This document shows, one piece after another, positions 1 through 8,403 of a stretch of 8,937 bases of DNA. Position 1 is the stretch's first letter; the number at the start of each line of letters is the position of its first letter. Position numbers and translations under genes: made by a program. The notes below the pieces were generated by a model, which saw nothing but the letters and a program-made list of their open reading frames with translations, had not been told where the DNA came from and did no database searches. This DNA comes from an uncultured Oscillospiraceae bacterium (GTDB lineage Bacteria > Bacillota > Clostridia > Oscillospirales > Acutalibacteraceae), in NCBI GenBank assembly GCA_900552225.1, contig URYX01000062.1, positions 1 through 8,937 on the forward strand, in the 5' to 3' direction.

Positions 1-20
1 GGCCTTTTTTGACAGTCTGT

Positions 21-59
21 GAGCGCCGGGACGGAAAAACACCGTCCCGGCGCTCTTTT
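21..59 (+). terminator. Rho-independent terminator upstream of gpr
   Basis: A perfect 14-bp stem pairs GAGCGCCGGGACGG (21-34) with CCGTCCCGGCGCTC (42-55). The loop is the 7-base AAAAACA, and TTTT (56-59) follows. This is the classic intrinsic-terminator layout for rightward transcription. It most likely ends a gene lying left of the window and insulates gpr from it. The U-tract is short, but the stem is very strong. Confidence 0.85.
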
Positions 60-84
60 GAGTTTGCACTCTTTTGCCCGGCCC

Positions 85-115
85 TGCATAAGCAGTGCTC
101 CTCCGGCGGATACTA
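85..115 (+). promoter_or_regulatory. Putative sigma-G/sigma-F forespore promoter of gpr
   Basis: TGCATA (85-90) and GATACTA (109-115) are separated by 18 bases. The forespore sigma-G consensus is about TGnATA, 17-18 bases, CATACTA, so the -35 fits fully and the -10 fits at six of seven positions. Initiation would fall near 121-123, just downstream of the terminator and about 30 bases before the gpr start. In Bacillus subtilis gpr is transcribed by sigma-F and sigma-G, so the match agrees with the biology. The call rests on motif match and position only. Confidence 0.65.
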
Positions 116-124
116 CCGAAAAAG

Positions 125-137
125 GCGGCAGGGCCGC
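125..137 (+). promoter_or_regulatory. Small stem-loop abutting the gpr ribosome binding site
   Basis: GCGGC (125-129) pairs with GCCGC (133-137) across a 3-base AGG loop. It ends directly against the Shine-Dalgarno sequence GGGAGGA (138-144). A 5-bp stem is common by chance at this GC content, so a role in translation or mRNA stability is only a suggestion. Confidence 0.3.
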
Positions 138-152
138 GGGAGGAATGCAGCA

Positions 153-1013
153 TTGCAATTACGCACGGATTTGGCGTTGGAGGCGGTGGCGGATCGTCCG
201 CTGTCCGAGGAGGATATCACGCTGCGCAGCGAGGAGAAGGACGGGGTGCGGCTGACGTACCTGCATGTACGCAGCGCCTACGGAGCCCGTGAGCTGCAGA
301 AGCCGCAGGGACGGTATGTCACCATGGAGCTGCCGCCTCTGTCGGATCAGGACAGCCGGCTGGAGACCTATGCGCGGCGGCTCGGCCGGGAGCTGCAGGC
401 CATGCTGCCGCCGGAGGGGACGGTGCTGGTGGTCGGCCTCGGAAACAGTGCCATTACGCCGGATGCCCTCGGGCCGCAGACCGCCCGGCTGGTGCTGGCT
501 ACGCGTCATATCGAAGGGGAATTTGCCCGCAGCACGGGCCTGAACGATCTGCGGCCGACGGCGGTGTTTGCGACCGGCGTGCGGGGCAACACCGGGGTGG
601 AGAGTGCGGAGGCGGTGCGCGGTCTGTGCTCGGAGGTGCATCCGGCCGCCGTGATTGCCGTGGATGCATTGGCCGCCAAGAGCATGGCGCGGCTCGGCCG
701 GACGGTGCAGCTGTCGGACAGCGGCATCGCCCCCGGGTCGGGAGTCGGCAACACCCGGCGGGCCCTGAACCGGGAGACCCTCGGGGTGCCGGTGATTGCC
801 GTCGGCGTGCCGACGGTGGTGGATGCGGCGACGCTGGTCGCGGATCTCGTCGGCTTCGAGGAGGCGGGGCAGCTGAACGGCTGCACCATGATGGTGACGC
901 CGCGGGAAATCGACCTGATTGTGCGGCGTGCCTCGCGGCTGATTGCCATGGCCGTCCACAGCGCCCTTCAGCCTGCCTATTCGCCGCTGGAGCTGATGAC
1001 CATCGCGGAATAA
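153..1013 (+). CDS. gpr: Germination protease (GPR), spore endopeptidase
   Basis: GPR degrades small acid-soluble spore proteins (SASPs) early in germination, freeing amino acids and uncovering spore DNA. The predicted protein is 286 aa, near the shorter clostridial forms and below the roughly 370 aa of Bacillus GPR. I chose the TTG at 153 because GGGAGGA (138-144) lies 8 bases upstream and the product then begins MQLRTDLALEA. The open frame extends left to position 9, but that part crosses the terminator and the promoter. RTD-LALEA (residues 4-11) resembles the SASP cleavage site and is the expected auto-processing site, so the propeptide would be only about six residues. VGLGN (94-98) and TPDALGP (102-108, Asp104) and AVDALAAKS (169-177, Asp171) match the conserved blocks holding the two essential aspartates of this unusual acid-protease family. 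MMVTPREID (246-254) is the conserved C-terminal block. spoIIP follows 76 bases downstream, as in Bacillus. Confidence 0.95.
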   Translation: MQLRTDLALEAVADRPLSEEDITLRSEEKDGVRLTYLHVRSAYGARELQKPQGRYVTMELPPLSDQDSRLETYARRLGRELQAMLPPEGTVLVVGLGNSAITPDALGPQTARLVLATRHIEGEFARSTGLNDLRPTAVFATGVRGNTGVESAEAVRGLCSEVHPAAVIAVDALAAKSMARLGRTVQLSDSGIAPGSGVGNTRRALNRETLGVPVIAVGVPTVVDAATLVADLVGFEEAGQLNGCTMMVTPREIDLIVRRASRLIAMAVHSALQPAYSPLELMTIAE

Positions 1014-1025
1014 GCAGACGAAATA

Positions 1026-1054
1026 GCATAGTCCGGCACCCCCTTGCATACAGA
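1026..1054 (+). promoter_or_regulatory. Putative sigma-E mother-cell promoter of spoIIP
   Basis: GCATAGT (1026-1032) matches the sigma-E -35 consensus (G/T)(A/C)ATATT at six of seven positions. Exactly 14 bases later comes CATACAGA (1047-1054), matching CATACAAT at six of eight. Initiation would fall near 1060, about 30 bases before the spoIIP start and upstream of its ribosome binding site. Bacillus spoIIP is sigma-E dependent and has its own promoter behind gpr, which is the same arrangement. No measurement supports it here. Confidence 0.65.
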
Positions 1055-1089
1055 TGGAAAAGAATGTCAGAGAGCGGGGAGGGACGGAC

Positions 1090-2199
1090 ATGAAGCCGAT
1101 GCTACAACGTCTGCTGCGGGCGGCCGTGGGAGTCGGTATGGGCGCGGTGCTGGCGGTACTGGCCATCGTGATGCCCGGCTGGGTGAGCGGGGAGCTCGGA
1201 GAGCGGCTGGCGCTGCTGACCGCCTCGCTGACCCAGCCGCAGCAGGGCCTGCAGCTGCTGTCCCGCGAGTGGCAGCCGCCGCAGACGTCCGATGCTCCGC
1301 AGCCAACGGCCGCGGCCGAGCCTCCGCTTCCCGCCCTGCCCGAGCGGGAGGAGACCCGGGAGCAGGCCCCCGATACGGGAACGGCCGCGGCGGTGATCCC
1401 GCCGAAGGGCGAGGGCGGCGGCACGGTGATCGAGGAGCAGATCGGCGGCGGCACGGCACTCTCGGATACGGTGTATATGAAGAATTCCAGCGGCTTCGAC
1501 CGGGATTTTGCGGCGCTGCTGCAGCAGAAAACGGACATCCGCTTTGCCGACACCGACGAGCCGCAGGTGCTGATCGTGCACTCCCACACGACCGAGAGCT
1601 ACATGACCTATTATGCCGGCTATTATAACGAGGGCGACTGTGTTCGCTCGACGGATACAGAGCATAATCTGTGCGTGGTGGGAGAGGTGCTGGCCAACCG
1701 GCTGCGGGCGGCCGGCATCGGAGTCATTCACGACCGCGAGGTGCATGACTACCCGCAGTATACGGGGGCCTATGACCGCTCGGGCGCGGTGGTGCAGGAG
1801 ACGGTAGCGCGCTATCCGTCCCTCCGTCTGGTCATCGACCTGCACCGCGATGCACTGCAGCGGGACGACACCACCAAGGTCAAGCCGACCGTCACGGTCG
1901 GTGACGAAAAGGCGGCGCAGATGATGCTGGTGGTGGGGGCGGCGAGCTATGAGGATGCCCCGAACCCCTACTGGGAGACCAACGTGGTGCTGGGGCTGCA
2001 GCTGCAGTCCTACCTCAGCGGCAAATACGAGGGACTGATGCGGCCGATCTCCTTTACGGAGAGCCGCTATAATCAGCAGATGTTCCCCGGGTTCCTGCTG
2101 ATCGAAATGGGCAGCGATACCAATACCTTTCGCGAGGCTATGTATTCGGCGGGGCTGCTCGGGGATGCCCTGCTGCACATTTTACGGGAGGGAGCGTAA
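1090..2199 (+). CDS. spoIIP: Stage II sporulation protein P (SpoIIP)
   Basis: SpoIIP is a membrane-anchored peptidoglycan amidase/endopeptidase. With SpoIID and SpoIIM it forms the complex that thins septal wall and drives forespore engulfment. The start at ATG 1090 is set by GGGGAGGG (1076-1083), 6 bases upstream, giving 369 aa. The earlier in-frame ATG at 1054 overlaps the putative sigma-E -10 and lacks a ribosome binding site. A basic N-terminus and one membrane segment (about 9-30) come first. A Pro/Ala/Glu-rich linker follows (about 62-125), leading to the family lead-in VYMKNSSGF (128-136). The catalytic domain shows PQVLIVHSHTTESY (158-171), VIDLHRDA (248-255), NPYWETNVVLGLQLQ (292-306) and FLLIEMGSDTNTFREAM (335-351). 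These are the conserved blocks of the family; the histidines of HSH and LHRD and Glu339 are likely metal or catalytic positions. The neighbouring small membrane protein starts 6 bases after its stop and may be co-expressed. Confidence 0.96.
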   Translation: MKPMLQRLLRAAVGVGMGAVLAVLAIVMPGWVSGELGERLALLTASLTQPQQGLQLLSREWQPPQTSDAPQPTAAAEPPLPALPEREETREQAPDTGTAAAVIPPKGEGGGTVIEEQIGGGTALSDTVYMKNSSGFDRDFAALLQQKTDIRFADTDEPQVLIVHSHTTESYMTYYAGYYNEGDCVRSTDTEHNLCVVGEVLANRLRAAGIGVIHDREVHDYPQYTGAYDRSGAVVQETVARYPSLRLVIDLHRDALQRDDTTKVKPTVTVGDEKAAQMMLVVGAASYEDAPNPYWETNVVLGLQLQSYLSGKYEGLMRPISFTESRYNQQMFPGFLLIEMGSDTNTFREAMYSAGLLGDALLHILREGA

Positions 2200-2205
2200 C
2201 GGGAC

Positions 2206-2541
2206 GTGCCGACACACGGAAAACGAAAACGGAGCGGCGGCGCCGGAGCCTTCGGCTGTGCCTTTGTGCTGTCGCTGATCGGGCTGCTGCTCTGGACGGG
2301 ACTGATGACGGCGGATTACCGCTCCCGGCAGATGCGGGACGGCGCCCGCAGTGCCCGGAGCTATACGGAGCGCGCCGCGGAGCGGCAGCCGGCGGCGGAG
2401 CAGCAGGGGCTGTACGAGGCCGTATGGCAGGCTCTGCCGGCCCGGTGCCGGGCCGTTCTCGGACTGTGGGCCGGGGAGACGGTGCTGGTGAGGGAGGCGG
2501 AAAGCGCCGACCGGGAATGGCGCGAGTCGGACGGCACATAG
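2206..2541 (+). CDS. Small single-pass membrane protein of unknown function, spoIIP-linked
   Basis: I do not recognise this 111-aa protein. It starts at GTG 2206, only 6 bases after the spoIIP stop and in the same reading frame. GGGAGGGA (2186-2193), inside the last codons of spoIIP, is a plausible ribosome binding site although its 12-base spacing is long. No other start lies between the spoIIP stop and 2206. The N-terminus is strongly basic (GKRKR, residues 5-9). A hydrophobic segment follows (about 13-35) that begins glycine-rich and ends LLLWTGLMTA. By the positive-inside rule the remaining roughly 75 residues would lie outside the membrane. That tail is charged, Arg/Ala/Glu-rich and probably helical, with a more hydrophobic patch at QALPARCRAVLGLWAGE (75-91). 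There are two cysteines (18, 81). Its position suggests co-expression with spoIIP in the mother cell, so a sporulation role is possible but unproven. Confidence 0.75.
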   Translation: MPTHGKRKRSGGAGAFGCAFVLSLIGLLLWTGLMTADYRSRQMRDGARSARSYTERAAERQPAAEQQGLYEAVWQALPARCRAVLGLWAGETVLVREAESADREWRESDGT

Positions 2542-2611
2542 AGAAGCGGGCCGCACACGGACCGCCTACAGAGGAGCACTCCTTGCCCCTGCCGCCTTTC
2601 GGACCGCCTCC

Positions 2612-2645
2612 GAGCGTGTCAAAAACAGAGTTTTTTGACACGCTC
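2612..2645. terminator. Perfect A/T-topped hairpin between convergent genes
   Basis: GAGCGTGTCAAAAA (2612-2625) and TTTTTGACACGCTC (2632-2645) form a perfect 14-bp inverted repeat around a 6-base loop. The base is GC-rich and the top is all A-T pairs, so the U-run lies inside the stem rather than after it. That is unusual for a classic terminator. It lies 70 bases past the small membrane protein gene and one base from a second hairpin. It may help termination, protect mRNA 3' ends or be a dispersed repeat. Confidence 0.6.
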
Positions 2646-2646
2646 A

Positions 2647-2690
2647 GCAAAAGAGAAGGGGAGACCCTGCGGCCTCCCCTTCTCTTTTGC
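2647..2690. terminator. Bidirectional terminator between the spoIIP cluster and the CBS gene
   Basis: A perfect 17-bp stem pairs 2647-2663 with 2674-2690 around a 10-base loop. Each arm has AAAAGAGAAGGGGAG or its complement, so transcripts from either side end in a C/U-rich arm containing UUUU. It lies 55 bases past the stop of the leftward CBS-domain gene and about 105 bases past the stop of the rightward membrane-protein gene. It probably serves both. Confidence 0.8.
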
Positions 2691-2745
2691 CATCTTATGA
2701 ATGTATGGTATGCAGGCTCCTCCGTCACCCTGTCGGCGGAGGGCT

Positions 2746-4116
2746 TCAGGCCTCGTCGTCCTTTTCTTCCGGAGGCGGCGTCACCTCGGCGTGTACCGTC
2801 ACGATGCGCAGATCCTCCATCTCGGTCACCGTAAAGGTGACGTTCTGCCAGGTCACACACTCCCGCGCCTCGGCATCGGGAATATGTCCGAGCTCGTTCA
2901 TCAGAAAACCGGCCAGCGTGTCGTAGTCCCCCTCGGGAAGGTGGATGTGCAACAGCTCATCGACCTCCTCGATGTCCAGGGAGCCGTCGAGGTCGTAGGT
3001 GTTGTCACCGGTTTTGGTGACCTCCTCCTCCTCGTTGTCGAATTCGTCCTGAATGCTGCCGACGATGGATTCGAGCAGATCCTCCATGGTCACGATACCG
3101 GCGACTCCGCCGTATTCGTCCACCACCATGGCCATCTGAATATGCTTTTCGCTCATTTCCCCGAACAGCTCGCTGCACTTTTTGGTGGCCGGCACGAAAT
3201 AGGTCTCGCGCATCAGACTGCGTACCGTGACCTCCTGAGGCACAGGCTGCCCCACATACGGCAGCAGATCCTTGACATACAGCAGACCGACGATGTGGTC
3301 AATATCCTCCTCATAGACGGGGAGGCGGGAATATCCGTGTTCCACGCAGAGGCGGATCGCATCCGCGATGCTCTCACCGACCTCCAGCGCCTCCACATCG
3401 ATGCGGGGCGTCATGATGTCCTCCGCCGTGATGTCGTCAAACTCAAAGATGTTGTCCAGCATATCCCGCTGCTGTCCCTCGATGACGCCCTTTTCCTCGC
3501 CGACGTCCACCATCAGGCGAATCTCCTCCTCCGTGACGTTTTCCTCATCGGCGTGAGGATCCACACCGAACAGACGCACGATCAGGTTGGTGGTGCCGGA
3601 GAGCAGCCGGACAAAGGGGCGGAACAGAAACGCCACGACGCGCAGAATACCGATAAAGGCAAAGGACAGCCGTTCGGCCTTCTGCATGGCGATGCGCTTC
3701 GGCACCAGCTCACCGAATACCAGGGAGAAGAACGAGGTAATCAGCGTGACCAGAATCAGACAGACGGTCTGCGTGCCGGCCAGATGTCCCTCCAGCGCGG
3801 GGAATACACCGACGAACCAGCGGGCCAGCGGCTCGGACATGCTGTCCGCCGCGGAGGCCGCGGTCAGGAAGCCGGCCAGCGTGACACCGATCTGAATGGT
3901 GGCCAGAAAGTTGGAGGAATCGGCGGTCAGCTTCAGGATCTGCCGGGCCTTCCGATTGCCCTCCTCCGCCATTTTCCTGAGCTTGTTGTCGTTCAGTGAG
4001 ATCACGGCGATCTCGGAGGATGCGAAGAAGGCGTTGATCAGTACCAGCAGGAGCAGCAGCAAAATCTGCATCCATAGGTTTCCTGTCGCTGAGGGAGGTT
4101 GAGCAGGGTCAGGCAT
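2746..4116 (-). CDS. CNNM/CBS-domain transporter, CorC/'hemolysin' family
   Basis: This 456-aa protein belongs to the family long called hemolysin or TlyC/CorC, now linked to divalent-cation (mainly Mg2+) export; B. subtilis YhdP/MpfA is such a member. The N-terminal CNNM (DUF21) membrane domain has hydrophobic segments at about 16-38, 68-90, 116-137 and 150-172. It carries the family motifs SSEIAVISLNDNKL (33-46) and GELVPKR (135-141). A CBS pair follows: IMTPRIDVEAL (234-244) to GLLYVKDLL (277-285), then LMRETYFVPATKK (301-313) to GIVTMEDLLESIVG (340-353). The C-terminal CorC/HlyC domain (about 370-445) includes YDLDGSLDIEEVDELL (374-389) and DTLAGFLMNELG (399-410). The tail is acidic. ATG 4116 is preferred, with AAAGGAG (4135-4129) 12 bases away; this spacing is long, and ATG 4071 (Met16, before the first membrane segment) is a possible alternative. 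Substrate specificity cannot be read from the sequence. Confidence 0.93.
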   Translation of the reverse strand: MPDPAQPPSATGNLWMQILLLLLLVLINAFFASSEIAVISLNDNKLRKMAEEGNRKARQILKLTADSSNFLATIQIGVTLAGFLTAASAADSMSEPLARWFVGVFPALEGHLAGTQTVCLILVTLITSFFSLVFGELVPKRIAMQKAERLSFAFIGILRVVAFLFRPFVRLLSGTTNLIVRLFGVDPHADEENVTEEEIRLMVDVGEEKGVIEGQQRDMLDNIFEFDDITAEDIMTPRIDVEALEVGESIADAIRLCVEHGYSRLPVYEEDIDHIVGLLYVKDLLPYVGQPVPQEVTVRSLMRETYFVPATKKCSELFGEMSEKHIQMAMVVDEYGGVAGIVTMEDLLESIVGSIQDEFDNEEEEVTKTGDNTYDLDGSLDIEEVDELLHIHLPEGDYDTLAGFLMNELGHIPDAEARECVTWQNVTFTVTEMEDLRIVTVHAEVTPPPEEKDDEA

Positions 4117-4141
4117 AGCAAACAATAACTCCTTTCTGAGG

Positions 4142-4225
4142 CAGGCGGAATCCGCCTGTACGGTGCGGGCAAAAACGCCGGTATTGCACCGTGCTTGTCG
4201 TCCGCCGTGACAAAACGTCACACGG
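4142..4225 (-). promoter_or_regulatory. Structured 5' leader of the CBS transporter gene
   Basis: The predicted transcript starts near 4229 and runs about 110 bases before the start codon. It contains three consecutive inverted repeats: GTGAC/GTCAC (4207-4211 with 4217-4221), ACGGTGC/GCACCGT (4160-4166 with 4186-4192, with an inner GGC/GCC) and CAGGCGG/CCGCCTG (4142-4148 with 4152-4158). The last hairpin ends 6 bases before the Shine-Dalgarno sequence (4129-4135). A cation-responsive leader would make sense for a cation exporter. I do not recognise a known riboswitch such as the M-box or yybP-ykoY, and there is no clear terminator hairpin with a U-tract. Confidence 0.4.
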
Positions 4226-4235
4226 CTTACCACTT

Positions 4236-4264
4236 ATCATACCGTTTTTTCGCGGAAATGTCAA
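4236..4264 (-). promoter_or_regulatory. Sigma-A promoter of the CBS transporter gene
   Basis: On the minus strand TTGACA (4264-4259) is a perfect -35. After exactly 17 bases comes TATGAT (4241-4236), a -10 with one mismatch to TATAAT. It is 120 bases upstream of the gene start, inside the ychF-CBS intergenic region. The CBS gene therefore does not depend on read-through from ychF. Confidence 0.85.
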
Positions 4265-4345
4265 CCGCGGCCTGTAGGCATTTCGGACGGTTTGCCGCAA
4301 AAATCGGCCAAAAAACGGGCAAATGGAGCCAATACCTGTTCCAAT

Positions 4346-4364
4346 GCTCGTGCATGCACGGAGC
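4346..4364 (-). terminator. Possible weak hairpin behind ychF
   Basis: Seven bases past the ychF stop, the minus strand reads GCTC, a bulged C, GTG, a CATG loop, CAC and GAGC. The core CGTGCATGCACG (4349-4360) is a perfect palindrome. No U-tract follows directly; the nearest T-run is about 30 bases further on. It may be a weak or factor-assisted end for the secA-ychF transcript, or no terminator at all. Confidence 0.3.
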
Positions 4365-4370
4365 CGCGCC

Positions 4371-5471
4371 TTATACGTTGAAGCGGAACAGCACAATGTC
4401 GCCGTCCTGCATGACGTACTCCTTGCCCTCCGAGCGCACCAGCCCCTTTTCCTTGGCGGCCGTCATGCTGCCGCAGGCAATAAGGTCGGCATAGGCAACC
4501 ACCTCGGCCCGGATGAAGCCGCGCTCAAAGTCCGAGTGAATCTTTCCGGCGGCCTGCGGGGCCTTGGTGCCGCGGGTAATGGTCCACGCCCGCACCTCCG
4601 GCTGGCCGGCCGTCAGATACGAGATCAGACCGAGCAGGCGGTAGCTGACCTGAATCAGACGGTCGAGGCCGGAATGCGCGAGCCCGAGCTCGGACAGAAA
4701 CAGCTGCTTCTCGTCCTCCTCCAGCCCGGCAATCTCCTCCTCCAGCCGCGCGCAGATCGGCAGCACCTCCGCATGCTCGGCAGCGGCCAGCTCCTGTACC
4801 TTCCGGTAGAGCGGCCGGGTATCCACCCCGGCGGTGAAATCCTCCTCGCTCATGTTGGCGGCATAGATGACCGGCTTCGCGGTCAGCAGCGATACCGAGG
4901 AGAGCATGGCCGCCTCCTCCGGTGTCAGCTCGAGCGAGCGGGCCGGCTTTCCGGCCTCCAGCGTTTCCTGCACACGGCGGAAGAAGTCCAGCTCCGCCTG
5001 CAGGGAGCGGTCTCCCTTGAGGGCCTTCTGCGTCCGGTCGATTTTGCGCTCGACCGTCTCCATGTCAGAGAAAATCAGCTCCAGATTGATGGTCTCGATA
5101 TCCCGCAGCGGATCGACCGATCCGTCCACATGGATGATGTCATCGTCCTCAAAGCAGCGCACCACGTGCACAATGGCATCCACCTCGCGGATGTTGGCCA
5201 GGAACTTATTGCCGAGCCCCTCTCCGCGGCTGGCTCCCTTGACCAGTCCCGCAATGTCCACGAATTCAATGACGGCGGGCGTCACCTTGACCGGATGGTA
5301 CATGTCCGCCAGCACCTTCAGGCGCTCGTCCGGCACCGCGACGACGCCGACATTCGGCTCGATGGTGCAGAACGGATAGTTGGCGCTCTGTGCGCCGGCG
5401 TTGGTGATGGCGTTGAACAGTGTGGATTTGCCGACATTCGGCAGTCCGACGATACCTAATTTCAAGCTCAA
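4371..5471 (-). CDS. ychF: Redox-regulated ATPase YchF (Obg/OLA1 family)
   Basis: YchF is a conserved P-loop protein of the Obg group that hydrolyses ATP in preference to GTP and associates with ribosomes; it is implicated in stress responses and translation. The 366-aa length is normal for the family. Visible motifs are the P-loop GLPNVGKST (9-17), the switch I region NYPFCTIEPNVG (31-42), G3 DIAGLVKGASRGEGLGNKF (72-90) and NMSE (206-209). NMSE stands in place of NKxD and is the mark of relaxed, ATP-type specificity. A helical region follows (about 130-195). The C-terminal TGS domain has AWTITRGTKAPQAAGKIHSDFERGF (295-319) and RAEVVAYADL (321-330). The start is TTG 5471, giving MSLKLGIVGLPN, the usual family N-terminus; GAGAGG (5482-5477) lies 5 bases upstream. 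It follows secA by 42 bases with no promoter or terminator between, so the two are probably co-transcribed. Confidence 0.95.
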   Translation of the reverse strand: MSLKLGIVGLPNVGKSTLFNAITNAGAQSANYPFCTIEPNVGVVAVPDERLKVLADMYHPVKVTPAVIEFVDIAGLVKGASRGEGLGNKFLANIREVDAIVHVVRCFEDDDIIHVDGSVDPLRDIETINLELIFSDMETVERKIDRTQKALKGDRSLQAELDFFRRVQETLEAGKPARSLELTPEEAAMLSSVSLLTAKPVIYAANMSEEDFTAGVDTRPLYRKVQELAAAEHAEVLPICARLEEEIAGLEEDEKQLFLSELGLAHSGLDRLIQVSYRLLGLISYLTAGQPEVRAWTITRGTKAPQAAGKIHSDFERGFIRAEVVAYADLIACGSMTAAKEKGLVRSEGKEYVMQDGDIVLFRFNV

Positions 5472-5513
5472 AACTTCCTCTCGTTCCTCTGAAACTTCCT
5501 GCGCCGCGGCACA

Positions 5514-8243
<2,730 letters not shown>

Positions 8244-8270
8244 ATCGGAACACCTCCGTTGAAAGGATAT

Positions 8271-8286
8271 CCCGCCGACCGGCGGG
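8271..8286 (-). promoter_or_regulatory. GC stem-loop in the secA leader
   Basis: CCCGCC (8271-8276) pairs with GGCGGG (8281-8286) across a 4-base loop. It lies in the predicted roughly 80-base secA leader and ends 13 bases before the Shine-Dalgarno sequence (8251-8257). Bases after it are not U-rich, so it is not a terminator. Its role is unknown; it could stabilise the 5' end or affect ribosome access. Confidence 0.35.
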
Positions 8287-8332
8287 CTTATACGATTTTC
8301 CTGCACACAGGGGAAGCACTGTATAATTTCAT

Positions 8333-8361
8333 ATCATAGCATACTTTACACGGTTTTACCA
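8333..8361 (-). promoter_or_regulatory. Extended -10 promoter of secA
   Basis: On the minus strand TGCTATGAT (8341-8333) fits an extended -10 (TGn followed by a one-mismatch TATAAT). Seventeen bases upstream, TGGTAA (8361-8356) is only a partial -35, which extended -10 promoters tolerate. Initiation near 8326 would give a leader of about 80 bases. Confidence 0.6.
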
Positions 8362-8379
8362 GTAAAAAATGCGAAAATC

Positions 8380-8393
8380 CCGAGATTTCTCGG
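8380..8393. promoter_or_regulatory. Palindrome between the divergent secA and dus promoters
   Basis: CCGAGATTTCTCGG is an inverted repeat with 6-base arms around TT. It lies 18 bases beyond the secA -35 and 10 bases before the dus -35. This is a natural operator position for a factor acting on both genes. It is short and occurs once, so it may be chance. Confidence 0.3.
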
Positions 8394-8403
8394 AAAACCC
8401 GGC

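Noticed and set aside
9..152. N-terminal extension of gpr from the ATG-like start at 9
   Set aside because: It reads through the terminator hairpin and the promoter. The strong Shine-Dalgarno at 138-144 and the RTDLALEA processing site fix the start at TTG 153.
159..1589. 476-codon open frame on the minus strand opposite gpr and spoIIP
   Set aside because: It is antisense to two clearly identified genes, and its translation is low-complexity (Ser/Arg/Ala/His-rich) with no family motif. Long antisense frames are expected at this GC content.
1102..2178. 358-codon open frame on the minus strand opposite spoIIP
   Set aside because: It mirrors the conserved spoIIP reading frame, has no ribosome binding site and shows no recognisable domain.
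2138..2860. 240-codon minus-strand frame spanning the intergenic hairpins
   Set aside because: It runs through the perfect terminator hairpins and into two real genes on either side, and its composition is Pro/Arg/Ser-rich without motifs.
2701..3999. 432-codon plus-strand frame opposite the CBS gene
   Set aside because: It is a shadow of the CBS-domain gene: its His/Gln/Asp/Arg-rich composition is typical of a frame antisense to a real GC-rich gene.
2746..4116. Reading the CBS gene as a true hemolysin or toxin
   Set aside because: The name is historical. CNNM, CBS and CorC/HlyC domains indicate a cation transporter.
4117..4235. Known Mg2+ or Mn2+ riboswitch (M-box, yybP-ykoY)
   Set aside because: The leader is shorter than an M-box and I cannot find the conserved loop sequences of either class, so no named riboswitch is claimed.
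4323..5459. 378-codon plus-strand frame opposite ychF
   Set aside because: It is antisense to a complete ychF with all motifs intact; no start signal and no homology recognised.
8244..8306. N-terminal extension of secA from GTG 8306
   Set aside because: No ribosome binding site precedes it, and the extra 21 residues contain the hairpin and Shine-Dalgarno sequence rather than SecA sequence.
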